Assembly (NCBI GenBank): GCA_019423745.1
Contig: JAHZAV010000013.1
Coordinates: 1-61,540 of the forward strand
DNA: 61,540 nt
DNA from: Lachnospiraceae bacterium
GTDB taxonomy: Bacteria; Bacillota; Clostridia; Lachnospirales; Lachnospiraceae
Direction of reading: 5' to 3'
The notes under the pieces are model-generated. The model was given only the letters and a program-made list of their open reading frames with translations, was not told the DNA's origin and did not search any database. Position 1 is the stretch's first letter. Every line of letters begins with the position of its first letter. Position numbers and translations under genes: made by a program. This document shows, in pieces, positions 1-9,041 of the stretch.

Positions 1-24
1 GAAGATTGGGAAGGAATGAGAAGG

Positions 25-49
25 CAGTGCCGAAGGGCACTGTTTTTTT
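25..49 (+). terminator. Rho-independent terminator of an upstream gene
   Basis: A 7-bp stem (CAGTGCC with GGCACTG, small GAAG loop) is followed by seven T. It must end a transcript that begins left of the window, because no gene of this window lies in front of it. Confidence 0.75.
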
Positions 50-134
50 GTGCGATCTGACACATAACAAAGTTAAATGCAATATCTAGAATACTTTTTA
101 AGAAATAGATATTTTAGAAATTTAAAAAATCCCC

Positions 135-163
135 TTGAAAAAATGGGGGATTTGTGATAAATT
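135..163 (+). promoter_or_regulatory. Probable sigma-A promoter of tRNA-Asn
   Basis: TTGAAA and TAAATT are separated by 17 bases, about 45 bases in front of the tRNA. The -10 is a weak match. The stretch from 50 to 209 holds nothing else that I can recognise. Confidence 0.4.
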
Positions 164-209
164 AATATTGTTGCAAAAATAGAAGCAACAAGAAAATAAA
201 ATAAAATAT

Positions 210-282
210 TCCTCCTTAGCTCAGTCGGTAGAGCACTCGGCTGTTAACCGAGTTGTCGTTGGTTCGAGTCCAACAGGGGGAG
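210..282 (+). tRNA. tRNA-Asn (anticodon GTT)
   Basis: A complete cloverleaf of 73 bases. The acceptor stem TCCTCCT pairs with AGGGGGA with one G-T pair. The anticodon loop CTGTTAA lies between CTCGG and CCGAG, and the T arm is GTTGG-TTCGAGT-CCAAC. The discriminator base is G, as usual for Asn tRNAs. CCA is not encoded. A terminator follows directly, so it is transcribed alone. Confidence 0.95.
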
Positions 283-286
283 CTGT

Positions 287-320
287 AAAACCTGTAAATT
301 AAATATTTACAGGTTTTATT
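287..320 (+). terminator. Terminator of tRNA-Asn
   Basis: A 13-bp perfect stem (AAAACCTGTAAAT and its complement) with a 4-base loop and a T-rich tail, five bases after the tRNA. Confidence 0.85.
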
Positions 321-526
321 GTTGTTTAAATAAAAATATCTGTTTTGAGAAATTAATGAATAGATTTATCGAGAGCACTGATACATAATGCTGGATTTTG
401 TCTTGTAGTATTAATTGCAGCTTTGCTATATGACAGGAAGTTTGAATAATACGCAGATTCTATCTTTATTAAAAGCATAATTTTAAAGAAAAAGCAAGAA
501 TACTAAAAATGTCAACAATATGGAAA

Positions 527-555
527 TTGACGTCAAATGTTTTTTTTCATATGCT
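527..555 (+). promoter_or_regulatory. Promoter of the GH112 gene, overlapping a palindrome
   Basis: TTGACG and TATGCT are 17 bases apart, about 55 bases in front of the GTG start. The -35 is the left half of the perfect 10-base palindrome TTGACGTCAA (527-536), which could be an operator. The rest of the 290-base gap from 321 to 609 is AT-rich and holds no gene that I can support. Confidence 0.5.
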
Positions 556-609
556 TAGAGAAAGAGAACAGTAGTTGTAGATTGGGTTTGATAGGAAAGG
601 AGATTAACA

Positions 610-2772
610 GTGAAAGAACATACAAAAGGAAGGGTTACTATTCCTACAGATGTAGATGTAGTGTCGGAGACACTGGAATTGGTAGAACGCTGGGGAGCAG
701 ATGCGATCCGTGATTGTGATGGTACAGATTATCCGGAAGAACTTAGAGATGTAGAGGCTAAGGTGTATTCCACTTATTATACCACAAGAAAAGATAATGC
801 CTGGGCAAAAGCAAATCCCGAGGAAATTCAGCAGATGTATATTATGACACCATTTTATACAGCAGTGGACAGTCAGCTTTCTATTCATCTTATGAATCAT
901 TTATATCCAGATATGCTGAAAGTAAATGATCGTGATGATATTACGAGATGGTGGGAAGTGATTGATCGGACAACAGGAGAAGTAGTTCCGGTATCACAGT
1001 GGAGCTATGATGCAGAAAAAGGTGATGTTGTTATCTGTAATGCAAAGGAATTTCATGATTATACTGTCAGCTTCCTTGCTTATATTATGTGGGATCCAGT
1101 TCACATGTATAATGCTGTAACAAACGGATGGACTAACTTTGAAAAACAGATTACATTTGATGTGCGTCAGCCAAAAACACATAAATATTCTATGGAACGT
1201 CTGCGTAAATATATTGCAGACAATCCGCATATCGATGTGATTCGCTATACTACCTTTTTCCATCAGTTTACATTAATTTTTGATGAACTGGCCAGAGAAA
1301 AATATGTAGACTGGTATGGCTATTCAGCATCGGTAAGTCCTTATATTCTGGAGCAGTTTGAAAAAGAGGTAGGATATAAATTCCGTCCGGAGTATATTAT
1401 TGATCAGGGCTATATGAACAATACTTACCGAATTCCATCCAAGGAATTTAGGGATTTCCAGGACTTCCAGAGAAGAGAAGTTACAAAGCTGGCAAAAGAA
1501 ATGGTAGATATTACCCATGAATGTGGAAAAGAGGCTATGATGTTCCTTGGCGATCATTGGATCGGAATGGAACCTTTTATGGATGAGTTTAAAAAAGTAG
1601 GTCTGGATGCTGTTGTAGGAAGTGTTGGAAATGGAGCAACTCTGCGGCTTATTAGTGATATTGAGGGAGTGAAATATACAGAAGGACGTCTTCTTCCTTA
1701 CTTTTTCCCAGATACCTTCCATGAAGGAGGAGATCCGGTGAAAGAAGCCAAGGTTAACTGGGTGACAGCACGGCGTGCGATCCTGCGTAAGCCTATTGAC
1801 AGAATTGGATATGGCGGTTACCTGAAGCTGGCAATGCAGTTCCCGGAATTTATCGATTATGTGGAAAGTGTATGCCAGGAATTCCGTACTCTTTATGATA
1901 ATATAAAAGGAACAACCCCTTACTGTGTAAAAAAGGTTGCAGTTTTGAATTGCTGGGGAAAAATGCGTGCATGGGGTAATCATATGGTACATCATGCAAT
2001 TTATTACAAACAAAATTACTCTTATGCCGGAGTGATTGAAGCGTTGAGTGGAGCGCCATTTGATGTGAAATTCATCAGTTTTGATGATATCAGAAACAAT
2101 CCGGATATTTTAAATGATATTGATGTGATTCTTAATGTAGGAGATGCAGATACTGCATATTCAGGAGGAGCTAACTGGACTGATGAAACAATCGTAACTG
2201 CTGTAAAGAAATTTATTTACAATGGAGGAGGATTCATTGGTGTAGGAGAACCAGCAGCACATCAGCATGAAGGACATTTCTTCCAGCTTGCAACTGTCAT
2301 GGGAGTAGAGGAAGAAAACGGATTTACTCTTAATGTGGATAAATATAATTGGGATGAGCATGATCATTTCATTACAGAGGACTGCAAAGGGGATATCGAC
2401 TTTGGAGAAGGCAAGAAAAATATTTATGCATATGAGGGAACGACAATCCTGAAACAGGTGGACAAAGAAGTACAGCTTGCAGTAAATGAATTTGGAAAGG
2501 GACGCTGCGTATATATCAGCGGACTTCCATACAGTTTTGAAAACAGCAGACTTCTGTATCGTTCTATCATTTGGTCTTCTCATGATGAGAATGAACTTCA
2601 CAAATGGTTCAGTACTAACTACAATGTAGAAGTACATGCTTATGTGAAGAATGGAAAATACTGTGTTGTTAATAACACCTATGAACCACAGAGTACTACC
2701 GTTTATAAAGGAGACGGGACAAGTTTTGACCTCGACCTTGAGTCAAATGGTATTTATTGGTATGAAATCTAG
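610..2772 (+). CDS. 1,3-beta-galactosyl-N-acetylhexosamine phosphorylase (GH112)
   Basis: A cytoplasmic phosphorylase of family GH112, full length at 720 residues and without a signal peptide. Members split galacto-N-biose (Gal-beta-1,3-GalNAc, mucin core 1) or lacto-N-biose with phosphate, giving galactose 1-phosphate and the N-acetylhexosamine. Residues 10-30 carry the family start (VDVV, WGADAIRD-DGT). The G-D-H-W motif near residue 315 holds the Asp that acts as general acid in the Bifidobacterium enzyme. The C-terminal half holds a glutamine-amidotransferase-like domain. The start is GTG, set by AAAGGAG nine bases upstream. GH112 also contains galactosyl-rhamnose phosphorylases, so the exact disaccharide is inferred, not proven. 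Sulfatase, maturase and importer genes follow, which favours mucin glycans. No N-acetylhexosamine kinase is in the window. Confidence 0.9.
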   Translation: MKEHTKGRVTIPTDVDVVSETLELVERWGADAIRDCDGTDYPEELRDVEAKVYSTYYTTRKDNAWAKANPEEIQQMYIMTPFYTAVDSQLSIHLMNHLYPDMLKVNDRDDITRWWEVIDRTTGEVVPVSQWSYDAEKGDVVICNAKEFHDYTVSFLAYIMWDPVHMYNAVTNGWTNFEKQITFDVRQPKTHKYSMERLRKYIADNPHIDVIRYTTFFHQFTLIFDELAREKYVDWYGYSASVSPYILEQFEKEVGYKFRPEYIIDQGYMNNTYRIPSKEFRDFQDFQRREVTKLAKEMVDITHECGKEAMMFLGDHWIGMEPFMDEFKKVGLDAVVGSVGNGATLRLISDIEGVKYTEGRLLPYFFPDTFHEGGDPVKEAKVNWVTARRAILRKPIDRIGYGGYLKLAMQFPEFIDYVESVCQEFRTLYDNIKGTTPYCVKKVAVLNCWGKMRAWGNHMVHHAIYYKQNYSYAGVIEALSGAPFDVKFISFDDIRNNPDILNDIDVILNVGDADTAYSGGANWTDETIVTAVKKFIYNGGGFIGVGEPAAHQHEGHFFQLATVMGVEEENGFTLNVDKYNWDEHDHFITEDCKGDIDFGEGKKNIYAYEGTTILKQVDKEVQLAVNEFGKGRCVYISGLPYSFENSRLLYRSIIWSSHDENELHKWFSTNYNVEVHAYVKNGKYCVVNNTYEPQSTTVYKGDGTSFDLDLESNGIYWYEI

Positions 2773-2834
2773 GAAAAAAAGAAAGGGATGGGACGGACAG
2801 TTCCGTCCCTGCTTTGTTAAGGAGGCAGTGTAAA

Positions 2835-3965
2835 ATGAGGGAACTGCAGCTTTTGATTAAACCAGTCTCTTCGGCCTGTGATTTGCAGTGCAGTTATTGC
2901 TTTTATAAAGAAGAAGTAAAACACAGGCAAACGGAAGACTGTGGAATTATGTCTTTAGAAACGATGGAAATACTTATTGATAAGGCCTTGAAAGAAGCTG
3001 ATAGGTGTGTATTCGGCTTTCAAGGCGGAGAACCACTGCTTGCCGGTCTGTCGTTTTATCATAGATTTGTATCGTTAGTAAGCCAGAAGAAAAGGGAAGA
3101 GCAACAGATTTACTATACTATTCAGACAAATGGAGTTACTCTTGACGATAAGTGGATTGAATTTTTTAAGAAAGAGCATTTTCTGTTGGGAATATCTTTG
3201 GACGGAGTTCGAAAAACGCATGATGAAAATCGAGTGGATTATAAAGGGGAAGGGACGTTCCAGAAGGTATTTGACAATCTGAATAAACTAAAGGAGCAAA
3301 AAGTACCTTTTCATATTTTGTGTGTAGTAAATGCACAGACGGCAGAGCGGATCGAAGCCATCTACCGTTTTTTTATAAATAAGGGCTTTTACCATCAGCA
3401 GTACATTCCCTGCTTAGAGCCATTAGGAGAAACGGAAGAGGGAAAACATTCCTATTCCCTTACAGCCAAGCAGTATCAGACGACATTGCAGCATTTGTTT
3501 GATCTTTGGTTTGAGGATAAATTAAGGGGAATTCCGGTATATATCCGACAATTTGATAATTATGTGGCTATGTTGGGGGGAGAACAGCCAGAGGCCTGCA
3601 GCATGTATGGAAAATGCAGTATGCAGAATGTTGTTGAGGCGGATGGGACAATTTATCCTTGTGATTTTTATGCATTGGATGAATATAGGATGGGAAATAT
3701 TACAGATTTTAATATTGATTTTAATGTATTAAATGAAATGTCCCGTGATGCTCAAAGAGCACCTTTTTTTAAAGAGGCTGAAAAGAGGGATGAGAGATGT
3801 CATCTTTGTCGTTGGTATCCGCTTTGCCGGGGAGGATGCAGACGGGATTTGGTACCTTTTGGAGATGAGATGAGGAATCGTTATTGTGAGGCATATCAGA
3901 AATTTTTCCAGACAGCCATAGGCCGCCTGGAATATCTGACATCCTATATGTATTTGAAAAAGTGA
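2835..3965 (+). CDS. Anaerobic sulfatase-maturating enzyme (radical SAM)
   Basis: A radical SAM/SPASM enzyme of 376 residues. It oxidises the active-site Cys (or Ser) of sulfatases to formylglycine without oxygen. Residues 15, 19 and 22 form the C-x3-C-x2-C cluster that binds the SAM iron-sulfur centre. About ten Cys in the C-terminal third (C-x-M-Y-G-K-C, Y-P-C-D-F-Y, C-H-L-C, C-R-G-G-C) fit two further clusters. The ATG at 2835 sits ten bases after AAGGAGG; an upstream TTG in frame at 2814 is unlikely. It lies 62 bases after the GH112 gene on the same strand and converges on the sulfatase gene 18 bases away, which is its obvious substrate. Confidence 0.92.
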   Translation: MRELQLLIKPVSSACDLQCSYCFYKEEVKHRQTEDCGIMSLETMEILIDKALKEADRCVFGFQGGEPLLAGLSFYHRFVSLVSQKKREEQQIYYTIQTNGVTLDDKWIEFFKKEHFLLGISLDGVRKTHDENRVDYKGEGTFQKVFDNLNKLKEQKVPFHILCVVNAQTAERIEAIYRFFINKGFYHQQYIPCLEPLGETEEGKHSYSLTAKQYQTTLQHLFDLWFEDKLRGIPVYIRQFDNYVAMLGGEQPEACSMYGKCSMQNVVEADGTIYPCDFYALDEYRMGNITDFNIDFNVLNEMSRDAQRAPFFKEAEKRDERCHLCRWYPLCRGGCRRDLVPFGDEMRNRYCEAYQKFFQTAIGRLEYLTSYMYLKK

Positions 3966-3983
3966 TAGAAATAGATAACAGCA

Positions 3984-5483
3984 TTATAAGGAGCAGCCTT
4001 CTTCCAAGGAAGTTGTCTTGTCGAAAGCGCAGCTAAGGTAAGGCGGGTAATCACAGCCAGGAATTAGTTGAATGCCGTCTGTAAATCCTTCTGGTCTGCC
4101 AGTGAGCTCATGGATCAGCTGCTTTCTCAAAAAAGCAATACGTTCTTGGTATTGTGGCTTGTCTATGAGATCCGTTAATTCGTGGGGATCCTCACTAAGA
4201 AGAAAATATTGTTCTTGTCCGGTCTGGGAGTGCCAAATATATTTATCGGTAGTTGTTACAATCCAGTGGTTGGAAAATTCACCATAGGAATGTTCACCAT
4301 GGAGAAAATCCCGAAGCTTTTGCTCTGGATGTGTAAGAAGCGATTTCAGACTAGCTCCATCAACAGTTTCAGGTATAGGAGCGTTGGCGAAATCGAGAAG
4401 CGTAGGCATAATGTCCCGCAGTTCTGCTACCGAATGGCAGACATTGCCTGGCTGGATTTCAAGGTTTGAAAGAAATCCTCCGGAGATTATAAGTGGGATA
4501 TGGGAACTTCCTTCATAGGGGCGGGATTTGCGGAACATATGGTGATCACACAGTTCTTCTCCATGATCAGAAGTAAAGACAATCAATGTATTGTCATATA
4601 GTTCATGTTCTACAAGTGCCATAATAAGCCTTCCAATCTGGTGATCCAGATGAGTGATACATGCATAATATCCGATTTGGGCTTCCCGAATTAAATCTGG
4701 ATCTATGGGACCTGTCTTGGAATCAAAAATACGTCCGGATTCTTTTAAGTAGCGGTCACTTTCCCATGTCCCGACAAAAGGCGGACGTAGTTCCCTGCTT
4801 CGGTAGAGATTAAAATAATATTCGGGCGCGTCAAAAGGCGGATGAGGTTTCAAATAGGAAGCCATCAGGAAAAAAGGTTTTCCGGGATCCCGGCGACGCA
4901 GAAAATCGATACTGCGATCTGTCACCCAATTAGTTGGGTGATATTTTTCTTCATAAATCCAGGGACGTGCCACATAGCTGTTACAGTCGAGTCCGGTGTC
5001 TGTAACGTCGGCAGATACGCCGAGCTGTTCTTTAAGCCAGTAAAAATAATCGTCAGCTACCAGCTGTGATTCCCGGTATGGAACACTGCCGTAACGTGCC
5101 GCATGAAGGTAGCCGTCATGCAGATCAACATTGTGAAATCCAAGATAGTTTCTTAAAGGATGCACGTGCATTTTCCCTGTACATTGTGTATAATAGCCTG
5201 CCTTTGAAAGCTCTCCGGCCATGGTGTGGGAATAGGTCCAGGGAATGTTGTCTTCATAGCCAACTCGCCGGTGGTGTTCGGGCGACATTCCCGTATGAAG
5301 TCCGGCTCTTGCCGCAATACAGCTGGGGCATGCGCTGTATGCATGGTCAAAGACAACTCCCTTACTGGCAAGTGTATCCAGGTAAGGAGTTTTGACATCA
5401 GGATGCCCTGCATAGCCCAAAGTATCGCCCCGCAGCTGATCGGTCATGATCAGAAGTATATTTGGTGTGTCTGTTTTTTTCAT
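3984..5483 (-). CDS. Sulfatase, Cys-type, probably cytoplasmic
   Basis: A family S1 sulfatase of 499 residues. It removes sulfate esters, here most likely from sugars. The signature C-x-A-x-R lies at residues 55-59, followed by L-H-T-G, so Cys55 would become formylglycine. Metal ligands are visible as T-D-Q (14-16) and T-S-D-H-G (304-308), and G-K-M-H (103-106) supplies the usual Lys and His. The protein begins directly with the catalytic fold (NILLIMTDQ) and has no signal peptide or lipobox, so it should act inside the cell on imported sulfated oligosaccharides. AGGAGG precedes the start. An AraC regulator lies 18 bases upstream on the same strand, and the maturase faces it. The exact substrate cannot be read from the sequence; 6-sulfated Gal or GlcNAc of mucin is a guess. 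Confidence 0.9.
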   Translation of the reverse strand: MKKTDTPNILLIMTDQLRGDTLGYAGHPDVKTPYLDTLASKGVVFDHAYSACPSCIAARAGLHTGMSPEHHRRVGYEDNIPWTYSHTMAGELSKAGYYTQCTGKMHVHPLRNYLGFHNVDLHDGYLHAARYGSVPYRESQLVADDYFYWLKEQLGVSADVTDTGLDCNSYVARPWIYEEKYHPTNWVTDRSIDFLRRRDPGKPFFLMASYLKPHPPFDAPEYYFNLYRSRELRPPFVGTWESDRYLKESGRIFDSKTGPIDPDLIREAQIGYYACITHLDHQIGRLIMALVEHELYDNTLIVFTSDHGEELCDHHMFRKSRPYEGSSHIPLIISGGFLSNLEIQPGNVCHSVAELRDIMPTLLDFANAPIPETVDGASLKSLLTHPEQKLRDFLHGEHSYGEFSNHWIVTTTDKYIWHSQTGQEQYFLLSEDPHELTDLIDKPQYQERIAFLRKQLIHELTGRPEGFTDGIQLIPGCDYPPYLSCAFDKTTSLEEGCSL

Positions 5484-5501
5484 ATTGACTGTCCTCCTGG
5501 T

Positions 5502-6338
5502 TTATGTAGTAGTATTGGTATGTTCCTGTCGGTACTTGATGGGAGTTATGCCGAAATTTTTTCGGAAAATTTGTGTGAAATAGGACTGTGACGAAAATCC
5601 AGCCGATGATGCGATATCTGAGATGGAATGGTCTGTATCCTTAAGCAGTGTACATGCAGCTTCCAGACGCCGCTGGTTCAGATACTGGATCGGAGAAAGT
5701 CCGGTGTATTTAGTAAATGAATGAGCCATATAGTATTTGTTCATATGGGTCAGACTTGTAAGGGTGTCTAAAGTAATATGTTCCGAATAGTTATTATCCA
5801 GATATTCTTTAATGTGTGCACATTCTTTTGTCATGCGTACAGACTGGATTGGAGCTGGTACTACACTCTGCGAACGTATAATTCGGAGAATAAGAATTTC
5901 CAAGAGTTTCTGGCAAATTGTATCCGAAGCAAATTGCTGAGTTTTAACTTCGTGAAGAATTTGAGCAAATAAATCCGCAATCAGTCCTTTTTCCTGGAAA
6001 TTACAAAAAACTTGTACGCAAGTCTGAGTATTTTCCGGAAGAAAAGTAATCCCGTCGATTCCAATAACATAATATTCCAGAGAATAGCCATTAATCGACT
6101 GTTCCGTATGTTCTACATAGGGAGGGATAATGACAAGATCTCCGCTTTTAATAGAGTGCACTTCATTTCGAAACAAAAATTTTCCTTTTCCATTTACAAC
6201 ATAGAAAAGTTCTGTGAAATAGTGGGTATGAAGTACGCTCTTCCAGTCCTTTTCATCTTTTGATAAAGTGATAGATAAAAGCCGTGCGTTTAATTTTTGA
6301 AGATCTGTATCTTTAATAGCATAATTTCTGTGGCTCAT
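5502..6338 (-). CDS. AraC-family regulator with cupin sensor domain
   Basis: A 278-residue transcription regulator. The N-terminal half is a cupin (HTHYFTELFYVVNGKG, then GDLVIIPPYVEH), the usual effector-binding part. The last 100 residues carry two helix-turn-helix motifs ending in the AraC signature (SDIASSAGFSSQSYFTQIFRK). It is transcribed with the sulfatase gene (18-base gap) and divergently from the first ABC importer, 344 bases away. That arrangement suggests it switches on both in response to an imported sugar. AGGAGGA sits five bases before the ATG. The effector is unknown. Confidence 0.88.
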   Translation of the reverse strand: MSHRNYAIKDTDLQKLNARLLSITLSKDEKDWKSVLHTHYFTELFYVVNGKGKFLFRNEVHSIKSGDLVIIPPYVEHTEQSINGYSLEYYVIGIDGITFLPENTQTCVQVFCNFQEKGLIADLFAQILHEVKTQQFASDTICQKLLEILILRIIRSQSVVPAPIQSVRMTKECAHIKEYLDNNYSEHITLDTLTSLTHMNKYYMAHSFTKYTGLSPIQYLNQRRLEAACTLLKDTDHSISDIASSAGFSSQSYFTQIFRKNFGITPIKYRQEHTNTTT

Positions 6339-6358
6339 CTAAATCCTCCTTTTTTATT

Positions 6359-6387
6359 ATTATATATTTTTAACAGAAGAAAAGCAA
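6359..6387 (-). promoter_or_regulatory. Promoter of the AraC-sulfatase unit
   Basis: On the minus strand TTGCTT (6387-6382) and TATAAT (6364-6359) are 17 bases apart, about 20 bases before the start codon of the regulator. The spacing and the perfect -10 make this a good sigma-A site. Confidence 0.65.
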
Positions 6388-6470
6388 TGAATATAAAAAG
6401 TACAGTCATAAAAGCGTGGAATGTGAAGTGGGAAAAGGCAGGAAGTAGATTTTAATGTTTTGTCTAAAGA

Positions 6471-6488
6471 AATCGAATCAGGTCGATT
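6471..6488. promoter_or_regulatory. Inverted repeat in the AraC/ABC divergent region, candidate operator
   Basis: AATCGA and TCGATT form a perfect 6-base inverted repeat with a 6-base spacer. It lies roughly midway between the divergent regulator and binding-protein genes. The rest of the region (6390-6660) is very AT-rich, and no clear -35/-10 pair faces the importer, which fits a promoter that needs an activator. Confidence 0.35.
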
Positions 6489-6682
6489 GGAATATTGTAG
6501 ATAATGAATAAAAAATATATATTATTTAGAAAAAAACTAGAATTTTATTACAATAAAAATTTTAATAATCAAAGAAATTATGATGAAATAGCAAGATATA
6601 TAAAAGAAAAGGCAATATCCATGTGGAAAAAGCCATTTGAATGAGCTATGATGAACATATCAAAGAACAGGAGGGAATATTT

Positions 6683-8056
6683 ATGAAAAGGAAAGTAGTA
6701 AACAGACTGATTGCTGCATCACTTGTTTCTGTAATGACAATTGGATGTGTTACAGCATGCGGATCAAGTGATAGTAGTTCAGATTCTGGAAGCGATGGAA
6801 AAACTTTGAAAGTTGCCGCTTTCGATGGTGGAAACGGAAGCCAGATATGGGAAGACATTGCAGCAGCTTTTGAAAAAGAAAATGAAGGCGTAACAGTAGA
6901 ACTTGAAATGTCTTCACAGCTTGATCAGGATCTGACAAAGGAAATCAGAAACGGGGATGTTCCGGATGTTGTATATTATAATCTGGGACAGGAAAGTGGT
7001 TTCACAGAAACAATGCTGAAAGAGAATGCTATCGCAGATATTTCAGATGTATTTGACGATGAATTGAAAGACAGACTTCTTGATGGTATTCTTGACGGTA
7101 CTGATGCACAGCCATATGCAGACGGAAAAATTTATCTTGCACCAATTTTCTATACACCAACAGGATTCTGGTATAACAAGAATCTGATTGGAGAAGGCAA
7201 GAAATATGAATTGCCGACAACATGGGAAGAGTTCTTTGCGCTGGGTGATCAGGCAAAAGCAGATGGAACAGCTCTGTTTACATTCCCACAGGCAGGATAC
7301 TTCGATACTACATTGTACACTATGCTGGAGCAGGCAGGCGGAATGGACTTCTACAATAATGCACTGCAGTATGATGAGAACACATGGACATCCGAAGAAG
7401 GACAGAAGGTTCTGGATACAATCGGAAAACTGGTATCTCCAGACTATACACAGGAAGATACAGTTGCAAATGCAAATGCAGATGGTGGATTTAAGATCAA
7501 TCAGCAGAATGTAATTGATGGAAAAGCTCTGTTTATGCCAAACGGAAACTGGGTAATTGGCGAGATGGCTGCTTCTACACCGGAAGACTTTGAGTGGGGT
7601 ATGATGCCGGCACCGAAGTGGGAAGGAGATGACACACAGGCTGTTTATACATTTACAGAGCAGATGTGGATTCCAGCAGATGCACCGAACATGGATCTTG
7701 CAAAAGAATTTATTAAGTTTATGTACTCTGATACAGTTGTTGATATTCTGTTAGGAAATACTACAACAGATGAAGAGACAGGAAAAGAGGCTCCGTCACC
7801 AGTAGTAGCACCTGTTAAAGGCGCAGCAGATAAGCTTCCGGAAGGAACAATAAAAGACAGCTATGCAGCTACAACTGCAGACGATATCGTAACAGTTACA
7901 GGAAAATGGGCTACAACAGCTCCAATCGAAGGATTGAACATGAATGAAGCTGTTTACAAACCAATTGAATCCATCAACACAGGTGATATGACAGTAGAAG
8001 ACTGGCAGGCACAGTTGGTAGAGACCTGGGAAAAATGTGCAGCAGCGCTTCAATAA
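6683..8056 (+). CDS. Sugar ABC transporter substrate-binding lipoprotein
   Basis: An extracellular sugar-binding protein (SBP_bac_1 type) of 457 residues. It has a short signal peptide with a lipobox V-T-A-C, Cys26 being the lipidated residue, then a Ser/Gly/Asp-rich linker and the binding lobes (KVAAFDGGNGSQIWEDIAAAF, GFWYNKNLIGEGKKYELPTTW). It delivers an oligosaccharide to the permeases encoded behind it. The ATG at 6683 follows AGGAGGG; an earlier in-frame ATG at 6641 would add 14 residues in front of the signal peptide and lacks a binding site. No ATPase gene is in this operon, so a shared MsmK-type ATPase elsewhere must drive it. Confidence 0.9.
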   Translation: MKRKVVNRLIAASLVSVMTIGCVTACGSSDSSSDSGSDGKTLKVAAFDGGNGSQIWEDIAAAFEKENEGVTVELEMSSQLDQDLTKEIRNGDVPDVVYYNLGQESGFTETMLKENAIADISDVFDDELKDRLLDGILDGTDAQPYADGKIYLAPIFYTPTGFWYNKNLIGEGKKYELPTTWEEFFALGDQAKADGTALFTFPQAGYFDTTLYTMLEQAGGMDFYNNALQYDENTWTSEEGQKVLDTIGKLVSPDYTQEDTVANANADGGFKINQQNVIDGKALFMPNGNWVIGEMAASTPEDFEWGMMPAPKWEGDDTQAVYTFTEQMWIPADAPNMDLAKEFIKFMYSDTVVDILLGNTTTDEETGKEAPSPVVAPVKGAADKLPEGTIKDSYAATTADDIVTVTGKWATTAPIEGLNMNEAVYKPIESINTGDMTVEDWQAQLVETWEKCAAALQ

Positions 8057-8085
8057 TCAGTAGACCAGTTGTAATGAGTGGATAT

Positions 8086-8116
8086 AAAACGGTGAGTTAT
8101 AAGACTCACCGTTTTT
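8086..8116 (+). terminator. Intra-operon terminator after the binding-protein gene
   Basis: A 12-bp stem (AAAACGGTGAGT and its complement) with a 6-base loop and five T, between the binding-protein gene and the first permease. Such partial terminators give more binding protein than permease. Confidence 0.75.
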
Positions 8117-8136
8117 AAAAGAAAAGGAGGAGAATC

Positions 8137-9027
8137 ATGAACAGAAAGAACGCACAGAGAAGATTTGTCTTTGCATGTCTGGCTCCTGCAGTTGTTCTGG
8201 TCGTACTGTTTATATTTATTCCGACAATTAACGTTTTTCGTATGTCTCTCTACCGGATGGGCGGTATTACTAATAAAAAAGAATTTGTTGGATTATATAA
8301 CTTTAAAACCCTCATGGGGGATAAGAACTTCCTGCAGGCAATGCAGAATTCAATCACGATTATTGTTATGGTTATGCTTTGCACGATTGTGCTGGCGATT
8401 CTTTTTGCAGCTTTGCTGTCAAGAGGAACATTTAAAGGAAAAAACTTTTTCCGCATTATTTTCTACATACCTAATATTTTGAGTATTGTAGTTATTGCCG
8501 GTATTTTTGGGGCTATCTATGATCCAAGCAATGGTCTTTTGAATACTTTTTTGGAAGCAATACATCTGGACTTTTTGAAACATCAGTGGATGGGAGATCC
8601 CAATATTGTATTATATTCCGTGATTTTTGCACTTGTATGGCAGGCAATTGGATACTATATGGTTATGTATATGGCAAGTATGGCAGCTATTCCGGAAGAT
8701 CTCTATGAAGCTGCTTCACTGGATGGGGCAACAGAGATACAGATGTTCTTCCAGGTTACTCTGCCATTGATTTGGAGCAACATTCGGACAACACTTACAT
8801 TCTATATCATTAGTACAATTAACTTAAGCTTCTTGTTTGTACAGATCATGAGTAACGGAGGACCGAACGGAAAAACAGAGGTATTCCTGAATTATATGTA
8901 TAAGCAGGCGTATGGAGCAGGTGTATATGGATATGGTATGGCAATCGGCGTTGTGGTATTCTTATTCTCCTTCGTATTGGCAGCTATTGTAAATAAGATT
9001 ACAGACCGAGAAGTATTGGAATTTTAA
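8137..9027 (+). CDS. Sugar ABC transporter permease (MalF/UgpA type)
   Basis: A 296-residue inner-membrane permease with six predicted hydrophobic segments, the first at residues 10-32. The ATPase contact loop (EAA motif) reads EAASLDGATEIQMFFQ followed by VTLPL, as in CUT1 importers. GGAGGAG precedes the ATG. It pairs with the next gene and receives sugar from the lipoprotein encoded upstream. Confidence 0.9.
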   Translation: MNRKNAQRRFVFACLAPAVVLVVLFIFIPTINVFRMSLYRMGGITNKKEFVGLYNFKTLMGDKNFLQAMQNSITIIVMVMLCTIVLAILFAALLSRGTFKGKNFFRIIFYIPNILSIVVIAGIFGAIYDPSNGLLNTFLEAIHLDFLKHQWMGDPNIVLYSVIFALVWQAIGYYMVMYMASMAAIPEDLYEAASLDGATEIQMFFQVTLPLIWSNIRTTLTFYIISTINLSFLFVQIMSNGGPNGKTEVFLNYMYKQAYGAGVYGYGMAIGVVVFLFSFVLAAIVNKITDREVLEF

Positions 9028-9041
9028 GGGGGCGAAAGAAT

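Noticed and set aside
1324..2013. Long open frame on the minus strand inside the GH112 gene (229 codons)
   Set aside because: It is antisense to a strongly conserved enzyme, its translation is Cys/His/Phe-rich without domain features, and it has no ribosome binding site.
2651..2833. 60-codon plus-strand frame overlapping the GH112 end
   Set aside because: It is out of frame within conserved GH112 coding sequence and has no ribosome binding site.
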